Part shown: positions 55,906-64,000 of the stretch, piece by piece | Position numbering within the stretch: the stretch's first letter is position 1 | Layout of the letters: each line of letters opens with the position of its first letter | Source of the DNA: Maritimibacter sp. DP1N21-5 | GTDB lineage: Bacteria > Pseudomonadota > Alphaproteobacteria > Rhodobacterales > Rhodobacteraceae | Assembly (NCBI RefSeq): GCF_019218295.1 | Contig: NZ_JAHUZF010000007.1 | Location: 186,001 to 250,000, forward strand | Direction of reading: 5' to 3' | Length of the DNA stretch: 64,000 nt | Notes under the pieces: model-generated | Databases searched by the model: none | What the model saw: only the letters and a program-made list of their open reading frames with translations | What the model was told of the DNA's origin: nothing | Position numbers and translations under genes: made by a program

Positions 55906-57881
55906 GATTGCACGCCCTCCCAAGTCGCAGGCGTCGTCGCCGCAGCCAAGAGCAAGGTTTCCCGTGAAAAGCCGTCTTCCACGGTAACGAGGTGTTCTTC
56001 CGGCAGACCGTCCCACAAGGTCTTCGAGATACAGGCGCAGGCGACCGGCAAGGATCGGGCGCTACGTCCGGCCATGTCGCCAAGCCGCGTGGCGATGCAG
56101 CTTCGTTCAAGCAAAGTCATCACCTCGCCCCGCCGCTGAAGCGAGGGTTCCCCCCGCAGGACCGCCGCCAGATTCCGCTCGAAGGTGACGAGCCCCGGCG
56201 AGCCGCATCCGTTCGCCTGGATCACGTCCCGGCTCACGGTCGCGAGATCTTCGAACAACTGGCCGAAGTTTGCTCCCATGGAAAAGATCAAGCCTGCCGG
56301 GTTTGCTGCAAGGTCGTAGCCGCTCGCAAAGATGTCGACATATTCCGAGCGGACCTTGATGGTTTGCAGTTCACCCTCCATCCGTTCGACTTCCCGCCCG
56401 GTGCCATCCGTCGTCACGACGTCGATCTGCTGGGCAAAGCTCTGCGACGGTCCCGTGATTTCGCAGAGGTTGTCGTAGACGTCATGGTAGAACGCAGCGA
56501 GCAGCCGCAGCCGTCGGGTCTGGCTGGCGATGACCTCGCTTTCGTTCCGGGTCGCGCCACGGGCGATCTCGAAACGACCGAGCCCGATCTCCCGCACCCA
56601 GGCGCCGCTTGGCCCGGACGGTGCGGTGAAGACCGAGGTGCCAATGACGCTCGCGGTGTTCCGGCTCGCTTCGGCGGCCGCGCGTTGCCGTGACCGTTCC
56701 GCCTCGATCTCGCGCTCCTGTTGCGCCAACGCGATCCGTTGGCGTTCCGCTTCGGCCGCCTTGGCCCGGATGTCGCGTGACCAGTCATCGAGCGTCTGTT
56801 CCAGACCGGCGAAGCCCTGTTCCAGACAGCCGCGCTCCGCCCGGCATTCGTCGTGAATGCGCGCGATGGACCCGTCGAAGGCAGCGGCGACGTCGTCTTG
56901 CGCGAACTCGGTCTTCATCAGGCCGATCTGTCGGCGCACCCCGGCTTCGGATGCGGCCAGATCGGGATCGGTGCAGACCAGCTGAACCGAAGGATGCACC
57001 GCAGCGCCGCAGATCTCCGTCATCTCGGGGTCGAGCCCGGCAAGCGCGGTCGCGTCGAGCGGTTGGTAAAGCCCGTCCCAGAAAGCGATCCTCTCGGTCA
57101 GGAAGGCCGAAAGACAATCCGCGTCGTTGCTGCACCGCACCAGCTGGTTCAGGAGTTGAGGCCGCTCCACCCCGATCACGTCCGGCCTTTGCCGAGGGTC
57201 GAGCCCGCGTGCGATGGCCGCTGCTGCTGCCTCGATCTGCTGGGACCGAAGCGCGAGCACATCGGGGTTCGCACAATAGGCCGCCGTATTCCCCGGCTGG
57301 CACTGTCCCGCGATGATCAGCCCGGCGGCGGCGACCTTGTGGGCCTCGTCGAACTGCCGCACGGGCGCCGCTTCCGCCACGATCGTCCGCGGTTCTTCCG
57401 GCTCAGAGGTCGCGCAACGGGCGAGCAGCCCGTCGAGCGCCTCTGTGAACCCACCGAGCGGGATTTCGAAACCGAACATCTCTTTCCCGTCCGGGAACAG
57501 GTTGACCATGGGTGCGAAGCGCATCGCCGATACGATCTGACCTGCCGGGTCCAGCGAAACCGCATAGGCATCGCCGCTCTCGGTGCTCGCGAAGGACAGG
57601 GTCTCCGACGTCCAGCTTCCGGTCGTCAGTTGCAACTCCTGGGTCATATGGGTCGAGGGCCCCGGGCTGCCGAAGACCATGGTCCGCATCTCGACCATGC
57701 CCCCCTCGGCGCAGGCCATCGCGAGCAATGCGTTGCCGCCGGGAGCCAGAAGGGCCACAGGTTCGGGCTCATCTAAAAGGGTCCAGGTGTCCTGTGCCCA
57801 TGCACCCGAACCGAAGACCGACGCAATGGTCAGGGAAAGCGCGCCAATGAAACGGCGGGGAACGGAATGAAAAATCGTCAT
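55893..57881 (-). CDS. Secreted Cys-containing coiled-coil protein of unknown function (662 residues)
   Basis: The start at 57881 gives a signal peptide (RRFIGALSLTIASVFGSGAWAQ). An N-terminal beta-rich domain (about 30-175) with LLAMACAEGGMVEMRTM follows. The middle (about 195-400) contains several CxxDxDxxAA-like Cys motifs, including EMTEICGAAVHPSV and VCTDPDLAASE, that resemble the DUF1311/LprI lysozyme-inhibitor pattern. Then comes a Glu/Arg/Gln coiled coil (about 405-445) and an unassigned C-terminal domain ending in CVR. It is the first gene of the two-gene operon. The LprI-like resemblance is by eye and tentative. Confidence 0.72.
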   Translation of the reverse strand: MTIFHSVPRRFIGALSLTIASVFGSGAWAQDTWTLLDEPEPVALLAPGGNALLAMACAEGGMVEMRTMVFGSPGPSTHMTQELQLTTGSWTSETLSFASTESGDAYAVSLDPAGQIVSAMRFAPMVNLFPDGKEMFGFEIPLGGFTEALDGLLARCATSEPEEPRTIVAEAAPVRQFDEAHKVAAAGLIIAGQCQPGNTAAYCANPDVLALRSQQIEAAAAAIARGLDPRQRPDVIGVERPQLLNQLVRCSNDADCLSAFLTERIAFWDGLYQPLDATALAGLDPEMTEICGAAVHPSVQLVCTDPDLAASEAGVRRQIGLMKTEFAQDDVAAAFDGSIARIHDECRAERGCLEQGFAGLEQTLDDWSRDIRAKAAEAERQRIALAQQEREIEAERSRQRAAAEASRNTASVIGTSVFTAPSGPSGAWVREIGLGRFEIARGATRNESEVIASQTRRLRLLAAFYHDVYDNLCEITGPSQSFAQQIDVVTTDGTGREVERMEGELQTIKVRSEYVDIFASGYDLAANPAGLIFSMGANFGQLFEDLATVSRDVIQANGCGSPGLVTFERNLAAVLRGEPSLQRRGEVMTLLERSCIATRLGDMAGRSARSLPVACACISKTLWDGLPEEHLVTVEDGFSRETLLLAAATTPATWEGVQSCVR

Positions 57882-58146
57882 GATCGGCCCGTCTGGGGGT
57901 CTGAAAAAAATGCTCCACGAAATATGCGCCGAGCCCGAAAGCGACGCCTCCCGACGATGGCATGGAGGCTTTTCAAAATCCAGACTTTCGTCCCGAAGCG
58001 CGCCCGCATGACCATCAGGGAAGAGGGGCGTGCCCAAGACGTGGGCCACTTGCCTTCCAAATGCAGGCCTCGTGACTTGATCTGGCTCATCTCATCCAAG
58101 AGGCGAGAGGGATAGCTTGGTGAGGGAAGTGGTTGAGAGGACGGAA

Positions 58147-58986
58147 ATGAAGTTCCTGATCCTGATCCTGATCGGCCTCATGGTCGTCGTGCTGGGCCTG
58201 GCCGGTCTCGCCGTTCGTGATCGGCGGGCTGACCGTGTCGAATGGCTCAGACTCACAGCGCTTCAGCCCGAGGCACCGCCGGTCTTCACGCCAGAGATGG
58301 TGGCGGACCTGCCCGAACCCGCGCGCCGGTACTTCGCCCATGCCATGCGCCCGGGGACGCCGCTTCTTCCAGTGGCCGACATCGTCATGCAGGGGAGGTT
58401 CGGCCTTGGGACCAGGAATGACCCGCGCTACCAACCCATGACGGCACATCAGGTGCTGGCGGCACCGGAAGGGTTCGTCTGGGCCATGAAAACGACAGGC
58501 GGGATGCCGGTCACGGGGTCGGACTCGGGCCTGTGGACGCGCTTTCGGATCTTCGGTCTTATCCCGGTCGCCCGGGCTGGTGGCGACGTCGATCACGCCC
58601 GTTCAGCCTTTGGTCGCTATGTCTCCGAAGCCGTCATCTGGACGCCAGCGGCCCTTCTACCCGGCCCCGATGTCAGCTGGGAGGCGGTCGGCGACGACAC
58701 CGCGCGCGTGACGGTCCGACGCGGTAACCTGACACAGGCGGTCGACGTGACGATAGACGCCGAGGGGCGACCGACAACCGTGACATTCGAGCGCTGGACC
58801 AACGCCAACCCAGACAAGATCTACCGGATCCAGCCCTTCGGCGCGGTGGTTAGCGACTTTCGCGAGGTCGACGGATATCGCCTGCCGTTCCACGCCGAGG
58901 CGGGGAACATGTTCGGCACCGACGACTACTTCCCGTTCTTCATCGCCGACCTGACAGATATCCGGTTCCCGGTCAGACAGCGGTGA
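58147..58986 (+). CDS. DUF6544 family protein, membrane-anchored
   Basis: The 279-residue product starts with one transmembrane segment (MKFLILILIGLMVVVLGLAG) and continues with a soluble domain matching DUF6544: LPEPARRYFAHAM, PMTAHQVLAAPEGFVWAM, a SEAVIWTPAALLP motif and VDGYRLPFHAEAGN. The start is set by a GAGAGGA site; an upstream in-frame GTG at 58117 lacks one. Function unknown. The 265 bp between it and the divergent secreted-protein operon show nothing else recognisable. Confidence 0.82.
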   Translation: MKFLILILIGLMVVVLGLAGLAVRDRRADRVEWLRLTALQPEAPPVFTPEMVADLPEPARRYFAHAMRPGTPLLPVADIVMQGRFGLGTRNDPRYQPMTAHQVLAAPEGFVWAMKTTGGMPVTGSDSGLWTRFRIFGLIPVARAGGDVDHARSAFGRYVSEAVIWTPAALLPGPDVSWEAVGDDTARVTVRRGNLTQAVDVTIDAEGRPTTVTFERWTNANPDKIYRIQPFGAVVSDFREVDGYRLPFHAEAGNMFGTDDYFPFFIADLTDIRFPVRQR

Positions 58987-59067
58987 AGGGAGTGAGACGC
59001 CGACGTCCCGCGTTAACGTTTGGCGGCCTCGTCCGTTTCGCATGAGGCGTCGGTAGGATGCATACAC

Positions 59068-59095
59068 AACCAAGGCGCCCGAAAGCGCCTTGGTT
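59068..59095. terminator. Strong bidirectional terminator
   Basis: AACCAAGGCGC and GCGCCTTGGTT form an 11-bp perfect stem with a 6-nt loop (CCGAAA) between the convergent DUF6544 and DUF3237 genes. Confidence 0.85.
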
Positions 59096-59133
59096 CATTG
59101 ATCGGAGCGATCCGATCCGCATGGCCCGTCCGT

Positions 59134-59628
59134 TTAACGCACCACCCAGTAATGGAACATCGTGTGATCGGGGTCGTCGTGGCGCTGGCCGGTGCCGACC
59201 ACGACATGCCGCGTCAGCCAGTCATGCGGCCCGGTGGGGCAGTCGAAATAGGGCGTCAGGCGGAAGTAGGAGGGGACATCCTTGCTCCACAGCGGGTTCT
59301 TGGGATCGGTCACCTCGCCATCGGTGCGATAGAGATAGCCAAGGTTGTTGAGGTAGATGAGCGTGCCGTCGTCGGCTTCGAGCATGTAGTGCGCGTTGAG
59401 CTGCCCGTTCTGCGCCCAATCGGCACCCGACAGCGGCACGACCTTGCCGTTCAGCAGCGGCCCCTCGACCACGCCGCCGAAGGGCTGGACAAAGGCACGA
59501 CGACCCTTGGGGCCGGTAAAGAAATGCCGGTCCTTGAACAGGATCTTGATGCGGAAGGCGAACTCCAGCTTCAGCTCGGGCACCTCGAGCGGTGGCATGG
59601 AAAGGTCGAGGTCGTTGTCGTCAAACAT
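59134..59628 (-). CDS. DUF3237 family protein
   Basis: The 164-residue product matches DUF3237: ELKLEFAFRIKILFKDRHFFTGPKG at the N-terminus (broken for length in the family motif), PFGGVVEGPLLNGKVVP, YMLEADDGTLIYLNN and a TPYFDCPTGPHDWLTRHVVVG ending. No catalytic function is established for the family, though members recur in aromatic-degradation clusters. A GGAGGAAA site sets the start. It is 41 bp downstream of the hydrolase gene, in the same operon. Confidence 0.85.
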   Translation of the reverse strand: MFDDNDLDLSMPPLEVPELKLEFAFRIKILFKDRHFFTGPKGRRAFVQPFGGVVEGPLLNGKVVPLSGADWAQNGQLNAHYMLEADDGTLIYLNNLGYLYRTDGEVTDPKNPLWSKDVPSYFRLTPYFDCPTGPHDWLTRHVVVGTGQRHDDPDHTMFHYWVVR

Positions 59629-59669
59629 TGTGTTTCCTCCCTGGAATGACGTGGAACTTCGAGGGCGCG

Positions 59670-60455
59670 TCATGCGCCGGTGGTCAGGAACTGGCGCAGG
59701 GCGGCGTTGAATGCCTCGGGCCGTTCGATGTTGGACAGATGCGCGGCGTCCGGCAGCGTGACGAGGCGCGCGTCGGGGATCGCCTCGGCCATCGACTGCG
59801 CCACAGTGGCAGGGACCGCCTGATCCAGCGCGCCTTGAAGGATCAGGGTCTCGTTCTCGATGGACGACAATGCGTCCCGCATGTCGCTGTCGCGCAGAAG
59901 GGTGCAGCAGGCGACATAGCCCTCGACCGGCGTGTCGGTGAACATGGTCACAAGGCGGGCGTAGTCGTCGGGCCGATCATCGGCAAAACCGTCTGGCAAC
60001 CAGCGGGCAAGCGTCGGGGGCGCAATATTCGCCAGCCCCTCGGCCCTGGCCTGTGCGATACGGCCGTTCCACATGTCGACAAGCGGGATATGCGGCGTGG
60101 TATGGGCCAGAACCAGCCGCCTGATCCGGTCGCCATGCGTGGCCCCCAGCTCCATGCCCACCAGCCCGCCCAGGGACAGGCCGACATAGTCGGCCGTCTC
60201 GACCCCGAGCGCATCAAGAATGTCGATCACATCCAGCGCAGTGCGAGGCAGGGTGGCCGTCGCGCTGCGTTCGGCGGACCCCCCGGTCCCGGCATGGTCA
60301 AAGCGGATCACACGGCGGTCGGGAAAGCTGGCGGCCTGCGCCTCCCAAAACCGCTGATCGGTGCCCAGCGGGTTTGCAAAGACCAGCGCGGGGGCGTCCT
60401 CGTCCCCGGTCACTGTGACGGACAGCATCACGCCATCGGTGGTTTCAACCTGCAT
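59670..60455 (-). CDS. Alpha/beta hydrolase, 3-oxoadipate enol-lactonase (PcaD)-like
   Basis: The 261-residue serine hydrolase has the PcaD-like FANPLGTDQRFWEAQ oxyanion segment, RFDHAGTGGSA, nucleophile GLSLGGLVGME (Ser at about 94) and catalytic His in DAAHLSNIERPE (about 240). PcaD hydrolyses 3-oxoadipate enol-lactone in the beta-ketoadipate pathway, but related enzymes open many other lactones and esters. No other pca genes are present, and its gene is divergent from a LysR regulator. The substrate is thus probably an intermediate specific to this cluster. Confidence 0.82.
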   Translation of the reverse strand: MQVETTDGVMLSVTVTGDEDAPALVFANPLGTDQRFWEAQAASFPDRRVIRFDHAGTGGSAERSATATLPRTALDVIDILDALGVETADYVGLSLGGLVGMELGATHGDRIRRLVLAHTTPHIPLVDMWNGRIAQARAEGLANIAPPTLARWLPDGFADDRPDDYARLVTMFTDTPVEGYVACCTLLRDSDMRDALSSIENETLILQGALDQAVPATVAQSMAEAIPDARLVTLPDAAHLSNIERPEAFNAALRQFLTTGA

Positions 60456-60506
60456 TGATATCAGCCTTGGTTATCACTCCCCGCAGAATTGTCGCCGGGG
60501 CGATTG

Positions 60507-60540
60507 CGAGCAACGCAGTTTGTGGCTATCAGGGATATAA
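60507..60540 (-). promoter_or_regulatory. Copy 1 of the 34-bp LysR-type element (hydrolase/LysR intergenic)
   Basis: Read on the reverse strand, the element begins TTATATC-N3-GATA and ends GTTGCTCG. It contains the LTTR box T-N11-A with an ATC-N3-GAT dyad. It starts 51 bp ahead of the hydrolase gene and 26 bp before the LysR start. It matches copy 2 at 27 of 34 positions and copy 3 at 22 of 34. Confidence 0.72.
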
Positions 60541-60566
60541 GCGAAATATGATGTTAGGGAGGCATC

Positions 60567-61526
60567 ATGCTTCACACCACCTTCCGTCAACTGGAGGTGT
60601 TCGTCGCGGTTGTCGATGCCGGCAGCTTTGTGGCGGGCGCAGATCGTCTGGGGATCACCCAGCCCGCTGTCTCGAACCACATCAGGTCGCTGGAGGCGCA
60701 GGTCGGTTGTGTCGTGCTCGAACGGCGGCGCGGCACATCCTGCGTGCTGACGGAAGAGGGACGCAACCTCTACGACCGGGCGCTGCAACTTCTGGACAAC
60801 GCCGAAAAGCTCGCCTCGGAATTGCCCCGCGGATTGCGGCGGCAGTCGCGCACGCAGCTCAAGGTCTGGACGCAATTGCCGATCATGATGCAGTGGCTGC
60901 GGCCGGTCGTGGTCGAATTCATGCGCGGTAACCCCGATGTCGAGCTGGGGGTCGAGCTGGGGTCGTTCGAGACCGTGGTGCAGCAGATCCGGGACCGCGA
61001 GGTGGACATCGCCTATTTCCTCGGTCACGGCGAAACGGCGGAATTCGCGAGCGAGGTGGTGCATACCGAGCCGCACGGCATCTTTGCCCCCGCCGATCAT
61101 CCCAGCGTGCTCGAGTTCCAGAAGAACCCCGAGGCGCTGCGCGACCTGCCGTTGATCCTGCCCAAGCGGAACAGCCACTTCTTCCGGGTCATCGACAAAT
61201 GCCTCATGCAGGCGGGAATCGACCGCTACTCGGTCGCCTGCGAGGTGCGCGATGCGCCGATCATCCGGGAGCTGATCCTGTCGGGCCACGTGGGCAGCAT
61301 GTTTCACTATGTCGTCGAGGACGACGTGAAATCGGGCAAACTCGTCCAGCTTGTCGAGCTTCCGGCGATGGAGTTTCGGCAGGTCTATCAACCCCGCGCC
61401 ACCTGTGCGCGGGTCGCGGGCCATTTTGCTGCGGAGGCGCGAGAGGCCTTTGCGCGGTCGGCGCGGGCACGGCGGGACAGGGCAGAGCCACCCATGTCCA
61501 GCCTGATTGCCCGTCCGGTCGGTTAG
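60567..61526 (+). CDS. LysR family transcriptional regulator
   Basis: The 319-residue LTTR has the N-terminal winged HTH (FRQLEVFVAVVDAGSFVAGA...ITQPAVSNHIRSLE, residues 5-45) and a C-terminal periplasmic-like inducer domain with VELGSFETVVQQI. AGGGAGG sets the start. It lies divergent to the hydrolase operon and overlaps the convergent dioxygenase stop by 4 bp. The repeated 34-bp element near its promoter and near two other genes implies it controls all three. The inducer is unknown. Confidence 0.92.
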   Translation: MLHTTFRQLEVFVAVVDAGSFVAGADRLGITQPAVSNHIRSLEAQVGCVVLERRRGTSCVLTEEGRNLYDRALQLLDNAEKLASELPRGLRRQSRTQLKVWTQLPIMMQWLRPVVVEFMRGNPDVELGVELGSFETVVQQIRDREVDIAYFLGHGETAEFASEVVHTEPHGIFAPADHPSVLEFQKNPEALRDLPLILPKRNSHFFRVIDKCLMQAGIDRYSVACEVRDAPIIRELILSGHVGSMFHYVVEDDVKSGKLVQLVELPAMEFRQVYQPRATCARVAGHFAAEAREAFARSARARRDRAEPPMSSLIARPVG

Positions 61527-62956
61527 AGCGCGGCAGCGGTTTCAAGTTCTGCCTGCGGCACGAATTCCGAGTGGAACGTCATGCGCAGCGGCATCGGCAC
61601 ATGCACCCGCGCCACGGGACCTGCGGTGATGTCGTCGGTGTCGAGGATGACCACTTCCGCCCGGTTCTCGGCCCTGTGGTTCACCACCGCGAGGAGATAG
61701 CCGTCACCCTCGGGTGCCTCCGCCGATCGGGGCACGAACACGGGTTCCTGCACCGACGCCCCGGCGCCTGCGTGGTAGGCGCGGGTTTCTCCGGTGGCGT
61801 GGTCGATATGACCTATCATGTTGAAGACCATGTCCTTTTCCTTGGCTGCCATGAAGCCGTGGCGATAGGGTCGCCCGGCCACGCGCGGGTCCATCTCGAA
61901 GAAATCCGCCGGGTGATCCCAGAGCACCGTTTCGCTAAAGCCCTCGTCGTTTGAGGACATGTCGAACGTCCAGCGGGTCAGAAGCGACCGTCCCTTGTCC
62001 GGATCGAAGGGCGAACCGTCGAGAATCGGAATGTCGGGAAAGCCGACGCGCTCGGACACCGTGAGGTCGAGATGGATCCGGTCGCCCTCCTCGAACGCGT
62101 TGAGCGTGTGGAACGACCAGCGGGCGGGACCCTTGAAATAGCGGATATCCTCGGGCGCGCCGTTGCGCGGCACGATGCCCACATAGGTCGGTTTCGTTCC
62201 GTCCCAGGCCCAATGCGACCCTCCGGCGGCAAGCCGCTCCGGGTCCGATGTCACCGGCATGATGGGAAACAGAATGTAGTTCTCGGTGAAGGCGAAGTCA
62301 TGGATCATGCTGGCGTAGGGCGCGGTGAAGCGCTGCTCGGACACGAGTGTGCCGTCCGGTGCGATGGTGCCATAGGCAATGGCATTCGTCGCCTCGCCAT
62401 CGGCGGCATAGCCATGCCAGATCACGTCATGGGTTTCGGGGTCGTATTTCACATGGGCGGTAAAGGTGCGCGAGGCCATCGCGCCGCCGAAATCGTTGCG
62501 TCCGATCGTCTCGAGCGTCATCGGGTTCACCTCGTAGGGGCGCCCGTCCTCCTTCAGCGCGTAAAGCCGCCCGCCGTTCCACATCAGCGCAGTATTGGCC
62601 GTGGTCCGGTCGCGCCCAGCGACACTGGGATCGTCGGTGAACGGGTTGCGATAGGCCCCGAACAGCGCCTTGCGCGCGGCGCGTTCCAGTTCGAATTTCT
62701 CGGTCCGGACGTAGCGCAGGCGGAAATCGACGTGGCCATCCGAGAAGTAGAAGCCCGAAACCTGCCCGTCGCCATTGATGAAGATATCGTCGCCCAGCCG
62801 GGGCGGGAGCTGCGGGTCCGGGCCGCAGCGATACATCGCGCCATTGATCGCCTCTGGAATGACGCCCTCGACTTCGAGTTCGAACAGGTCGATTTCCATG
62901 CGCATGGGTTTGTTGACGCCGGTGAAACCGGGCGTCTGGGGAAACTGGATCGACAT
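61523..62956 (-). CDS. Carotenoid oxygenase family protein (lignostilbene/apocarotenoid dioxygenase-like)
   Basis: Members cleave a C=C double bond of carotenoids, stilbenes or phenylpropenes with a non-haem Fe(II) held by four histidines. The 477-residue protein shows all four candidate His motifs: FTAHVKYDPE, SMIHDFAFTENYILF, WSFHTLNAFEEG and YRHGFMAAKE near the C-terminus. The N-terminus LEVEGVIPEAINGAMYRCGPDPQ is typical. GGGAGGT sets the start at 62956, while a longer frame has no family similarity. The absence of a carotenoid cluster and the aromatic-type partners favour a phenolic or apocarotenoid substrate. Confidence 0.9.
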   Translation of the reverse strand: MSIQFPQTPGFTGVNKPMRMEIDLFELEVEGVIPEAINGAMYRCGPDPQLPPRLGDDIFINGDGQVSGFYFSDGHVDFRLRYVRTEKFELERAARKALFGAYRNPFTDDPSVAGRDRTTANTALMWNGGRLYALKEDGRPYEVNPMTLETIGRNDFGGAMASRTFTAHVKYDPETHDVIWHGYAADGEATNAIAYGTIAPDGTLVSEQRFTAPYASMIHDFAFTENYILFPIMPVTSDPERLAAGGSHWAWDGTKPTYVGIVPRNGAPEDIRYFKGPARWSFHTLNAFEEGDRIHLDLTVSERVGFPDIPILDGSPFDPDKGRSLLTRWTFDMSSNDEGFSETVLWDHPADFFEMDPRVAGRPYRHGFMAAKEKDMVFNMIGHIDHATGETRAYHAGAGASVQEPVFVPRSAEAPEGDGYLLAVVNHRAENRAEVVILDTDDITAGPVARVHVPMPLRMTFHSEFVPQAELETAAAL

Positions 62957-63011
62957 TAGCACCTCCCGAACCGTCATGTCTTTCGGGCAGGGTGGGCCGC
63001 AGAACACGCCG

Positions 63012-63045
63012 CGAGCAACGCAGTTGGCTGCTATGAATGACATAA
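63012..63045 (-). promoter_or_regulatory. Copy 2 of the 34-bp LysR-type element (dioxygenase promoter)
   Basis: On the reverse strand it begins TTATGTC-N3-CATA and ends GTTGCTCG, in the same register as copy 1 (27/34 identities). It starts 55 bp ahead of the dioxygenase start, nearly the same distance as copy 1 from the hydrolase. Confidence 0.72.
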
Positions 63046-63120
63046 TGCTCAAGTTATCACTGGGGTAGAAAGTGCGGCGCATGCCCGAACGAGCGGAACA
63101 GGCCGCCTATACGTTCTGGG

Positions 63121-63154
63121 TTATATCTTAGATAAGGGTCAAATCTGTTGCTCG
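63121..63154 (+). promoter_or_regulatory. Copy 3 of the 34-bp LysR-type element (transporter promoter)
   Basis: On the forward strand it begins TTATATC-N3-GATA and ends GTTGCTCG, in register with copy 1 (22/34). It lies 89 bp ahead of the substrate-binding-protein start and is oriented towards it. Confidence 0.65.
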
Positions 63155-63243
63155 GATGCCGGTTCTGGCGCGGAATGATGCGGCAGATTGACCCATGTCG
63201 CCAGGAGGGGCGAGGTGGGTCGCGCACCCAGGGAGGATTGGAA

Positions 63244-64000
63244 ATGAACAGCTTCACACGCCGGTCACTGATAACGCGCGCCATGATGAGCGGGGTTGCC
63301 GCCATGGCGATGACCCTGCCGCTCGCCGCGCAGGACCTCACCGAAATCCGGGTCATCAACGCCCCCACCGCCTTTGAGCCGCTCTGGCTCGCACAGGAAG
63401 AGGGGATCTTCGAGAAACACGGGCTCAAGGCCGAGATCATTCCCGGCGGCCCGCCCGACGCGATGATGCCGCAGCTCATCACCGGGCAGGCGGAGTTTGC
63501 GTTGACCTCGGGTCTCGCGGTCATGAACGCCTCGGCCAAGGGCCTGCCGGTGCAACTGGTCATGGGCAACATGATGTCGCAGCAGGGCACCGTGGCCACC
63601 GCCGCATTGATCGCGCCGGCGGACAGCGGGATTGACGATGTCACCGATCTGGCCGGCAAGAAGATCGGCATCACCAGCCTTAACAACCAGCCGCATCTCG
63701 CACTCCTGATGTCGGCGGCGGACAAGGGCATGGACATCGACAGCCTGACCTTCGTCGAGCTGCCGCCCCCGGCGATGGTCACGGCGAATGACAAGGGCAC
63801 GGTGGACGCGATCTATGCGCTCGATCCCTACATGTCGGCCGCGATCCAATCCGGCTATGTCAAGGTCGAGGAATCGGTGTCGCTCTACATGGACGGCCTG
63901 CCATCCGTGTCCTTTGCGGCCGGGAGCGAGTATGTGGCCAACAACCCCGACATCGTCGACGCCTTCATCGCCGCGATGACCGAGGCGGAGGAATATGCCA
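63244..64000 (+). CDS. ABC transporter substrate-binding protein, NMT1/SsuA/TauA-like (3' end outside window)
   Basis: The protein (252 residues visible) has a signal peptide of Tat/Sec type (TRRSLITRAMMSGVAAMAM...LPLAAQ) followed by an NMT1/THI5-like binding fold: RVINAPTAFEPLWLAQEEGIFEKHG, TGQAEFALTSGL, DLAGKKIGITSLNNQPHLAL and a typical VDAIYALDPY site. This family imports nitrate, sulfonates, taurine, riboflavin or aromatic compounds. GGGAGGATT gives the start. Permease and ATPase genes would be expected downstream, beyond the window. It shares the 34-bp regulatory element with the dioxygenase and hydrolase genes. Confidence 0.9.
   Translation, partial: MNSFTRRSLITRAMMSGVAAMAMTLPLAAQDLTEIRVINAPTAFEPLWLAQEEGIFEKHGLKAEIIPGGPPDAMMPQLITGQAEFALTSGLAVMNASAKGLPVQLVMGNMMSQQGTVATAALIAPADSGIDDVTDLAGKKIGITSLNNQPHLALLMSAADKGMDIDSLTFVELPPPAMVTANDKGTVDAIYALDPYMSAAIQSGYVKVEESVSLYMDGLPSVSFAAGSEYVANNPDIVDAFIAAMTEAEEYA

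Overview
The window is high-GC alphaproteobacterial DNA, most like the Rhodobacteraceae (Roseobacter/Rhodobacter group). The evidence is the SmoEFGK-SmoS-MtlK polyol operon in its Rhodobacter gene order, a DUF2793 phage/GTA-type protein, ArgJ, UbiG, the bipartite CysG, the RimP-NusA-YlxR/L7Ae-InfB operon, and promoter motifs of the CtrA and EcfG type. No rRNA, tRNA, CRISPR array, transposase or integrase was found, and the window reads as chromosome. Gene density is high, with many 4-bp ATGA/GTGA stop-start overlaps.

Layout. 1-8.5 kb: secA (cut by the window edge), a parvulin foldase, argJ-mutT, a GDP-mannose enzyme (manC type), a metallophosphatase and a Wza-type lipoprotein. 8.6-14.1 kb: the leftward rimP-nusA-ylxR-infB operon, with an intrinsic terminator in the rimP leader. 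14.3-26.8 kb: mostly housekeeping and DNA maintenance (exonuclease-DNA ligase pair, proline iminopeptidase, ubiG, tex, topoisomerase IB, a TrpD2-like protein, cysG, aroE-aroQ). 26.9-32.2 kb: DUF2793 protein with a CtrA-type box upstream, a TetR regulator, an FGGY kinase, a stress-type SDR and a BON protein.

32.6-36.9 kb is an envelope/stress block (PRC-barrel, BrkB/YihY, DUF3618, holin-like, a nutrient-deprivation-type protein, a previously unlisted 22-residue membrane peptide and a DUF892 ferritin-like protein). At least two of its units have promoters matching the general-stress sigma factor EcfG. It adjoins an eight-gene leftward operon (43752 to 36423) of four glycosyltransferases, a NodS-like methyltransferase, a PIG-L deacetylase and a broken acyl-CoA dehydrogenase. 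This looks like an uncharacterised glycoconjugate pathway.

43.9-54.8 kb: a Crp/Fnr regulator, the sorbitol/mannitol ABC operon (smoEFGK-smoS-mtlK) with its SorC-type regulator, then a divergent LacI regulator overlapping xylA. 54.8-59.0 kb: two secreted proteins of unknown function and a DUF6544 protein.

59.1-64.0 kb is the most novel part: an alpha/beta hydrolase + DUF3237 operon, a divergent LysR regulator, a carotenoid-cleavage/lignostilbene-type dioxygenase and an ABC substrate-binding protein. The same 34-bp element sits in the same orientation ahead of the hydrolase, the dioxygenase and the transporter gene. This points to one LysR-controlled uptake-and-cleavage regulon for an unidentified, possibly phenylpropanoid/stilbene or apocarotenoid, compound.
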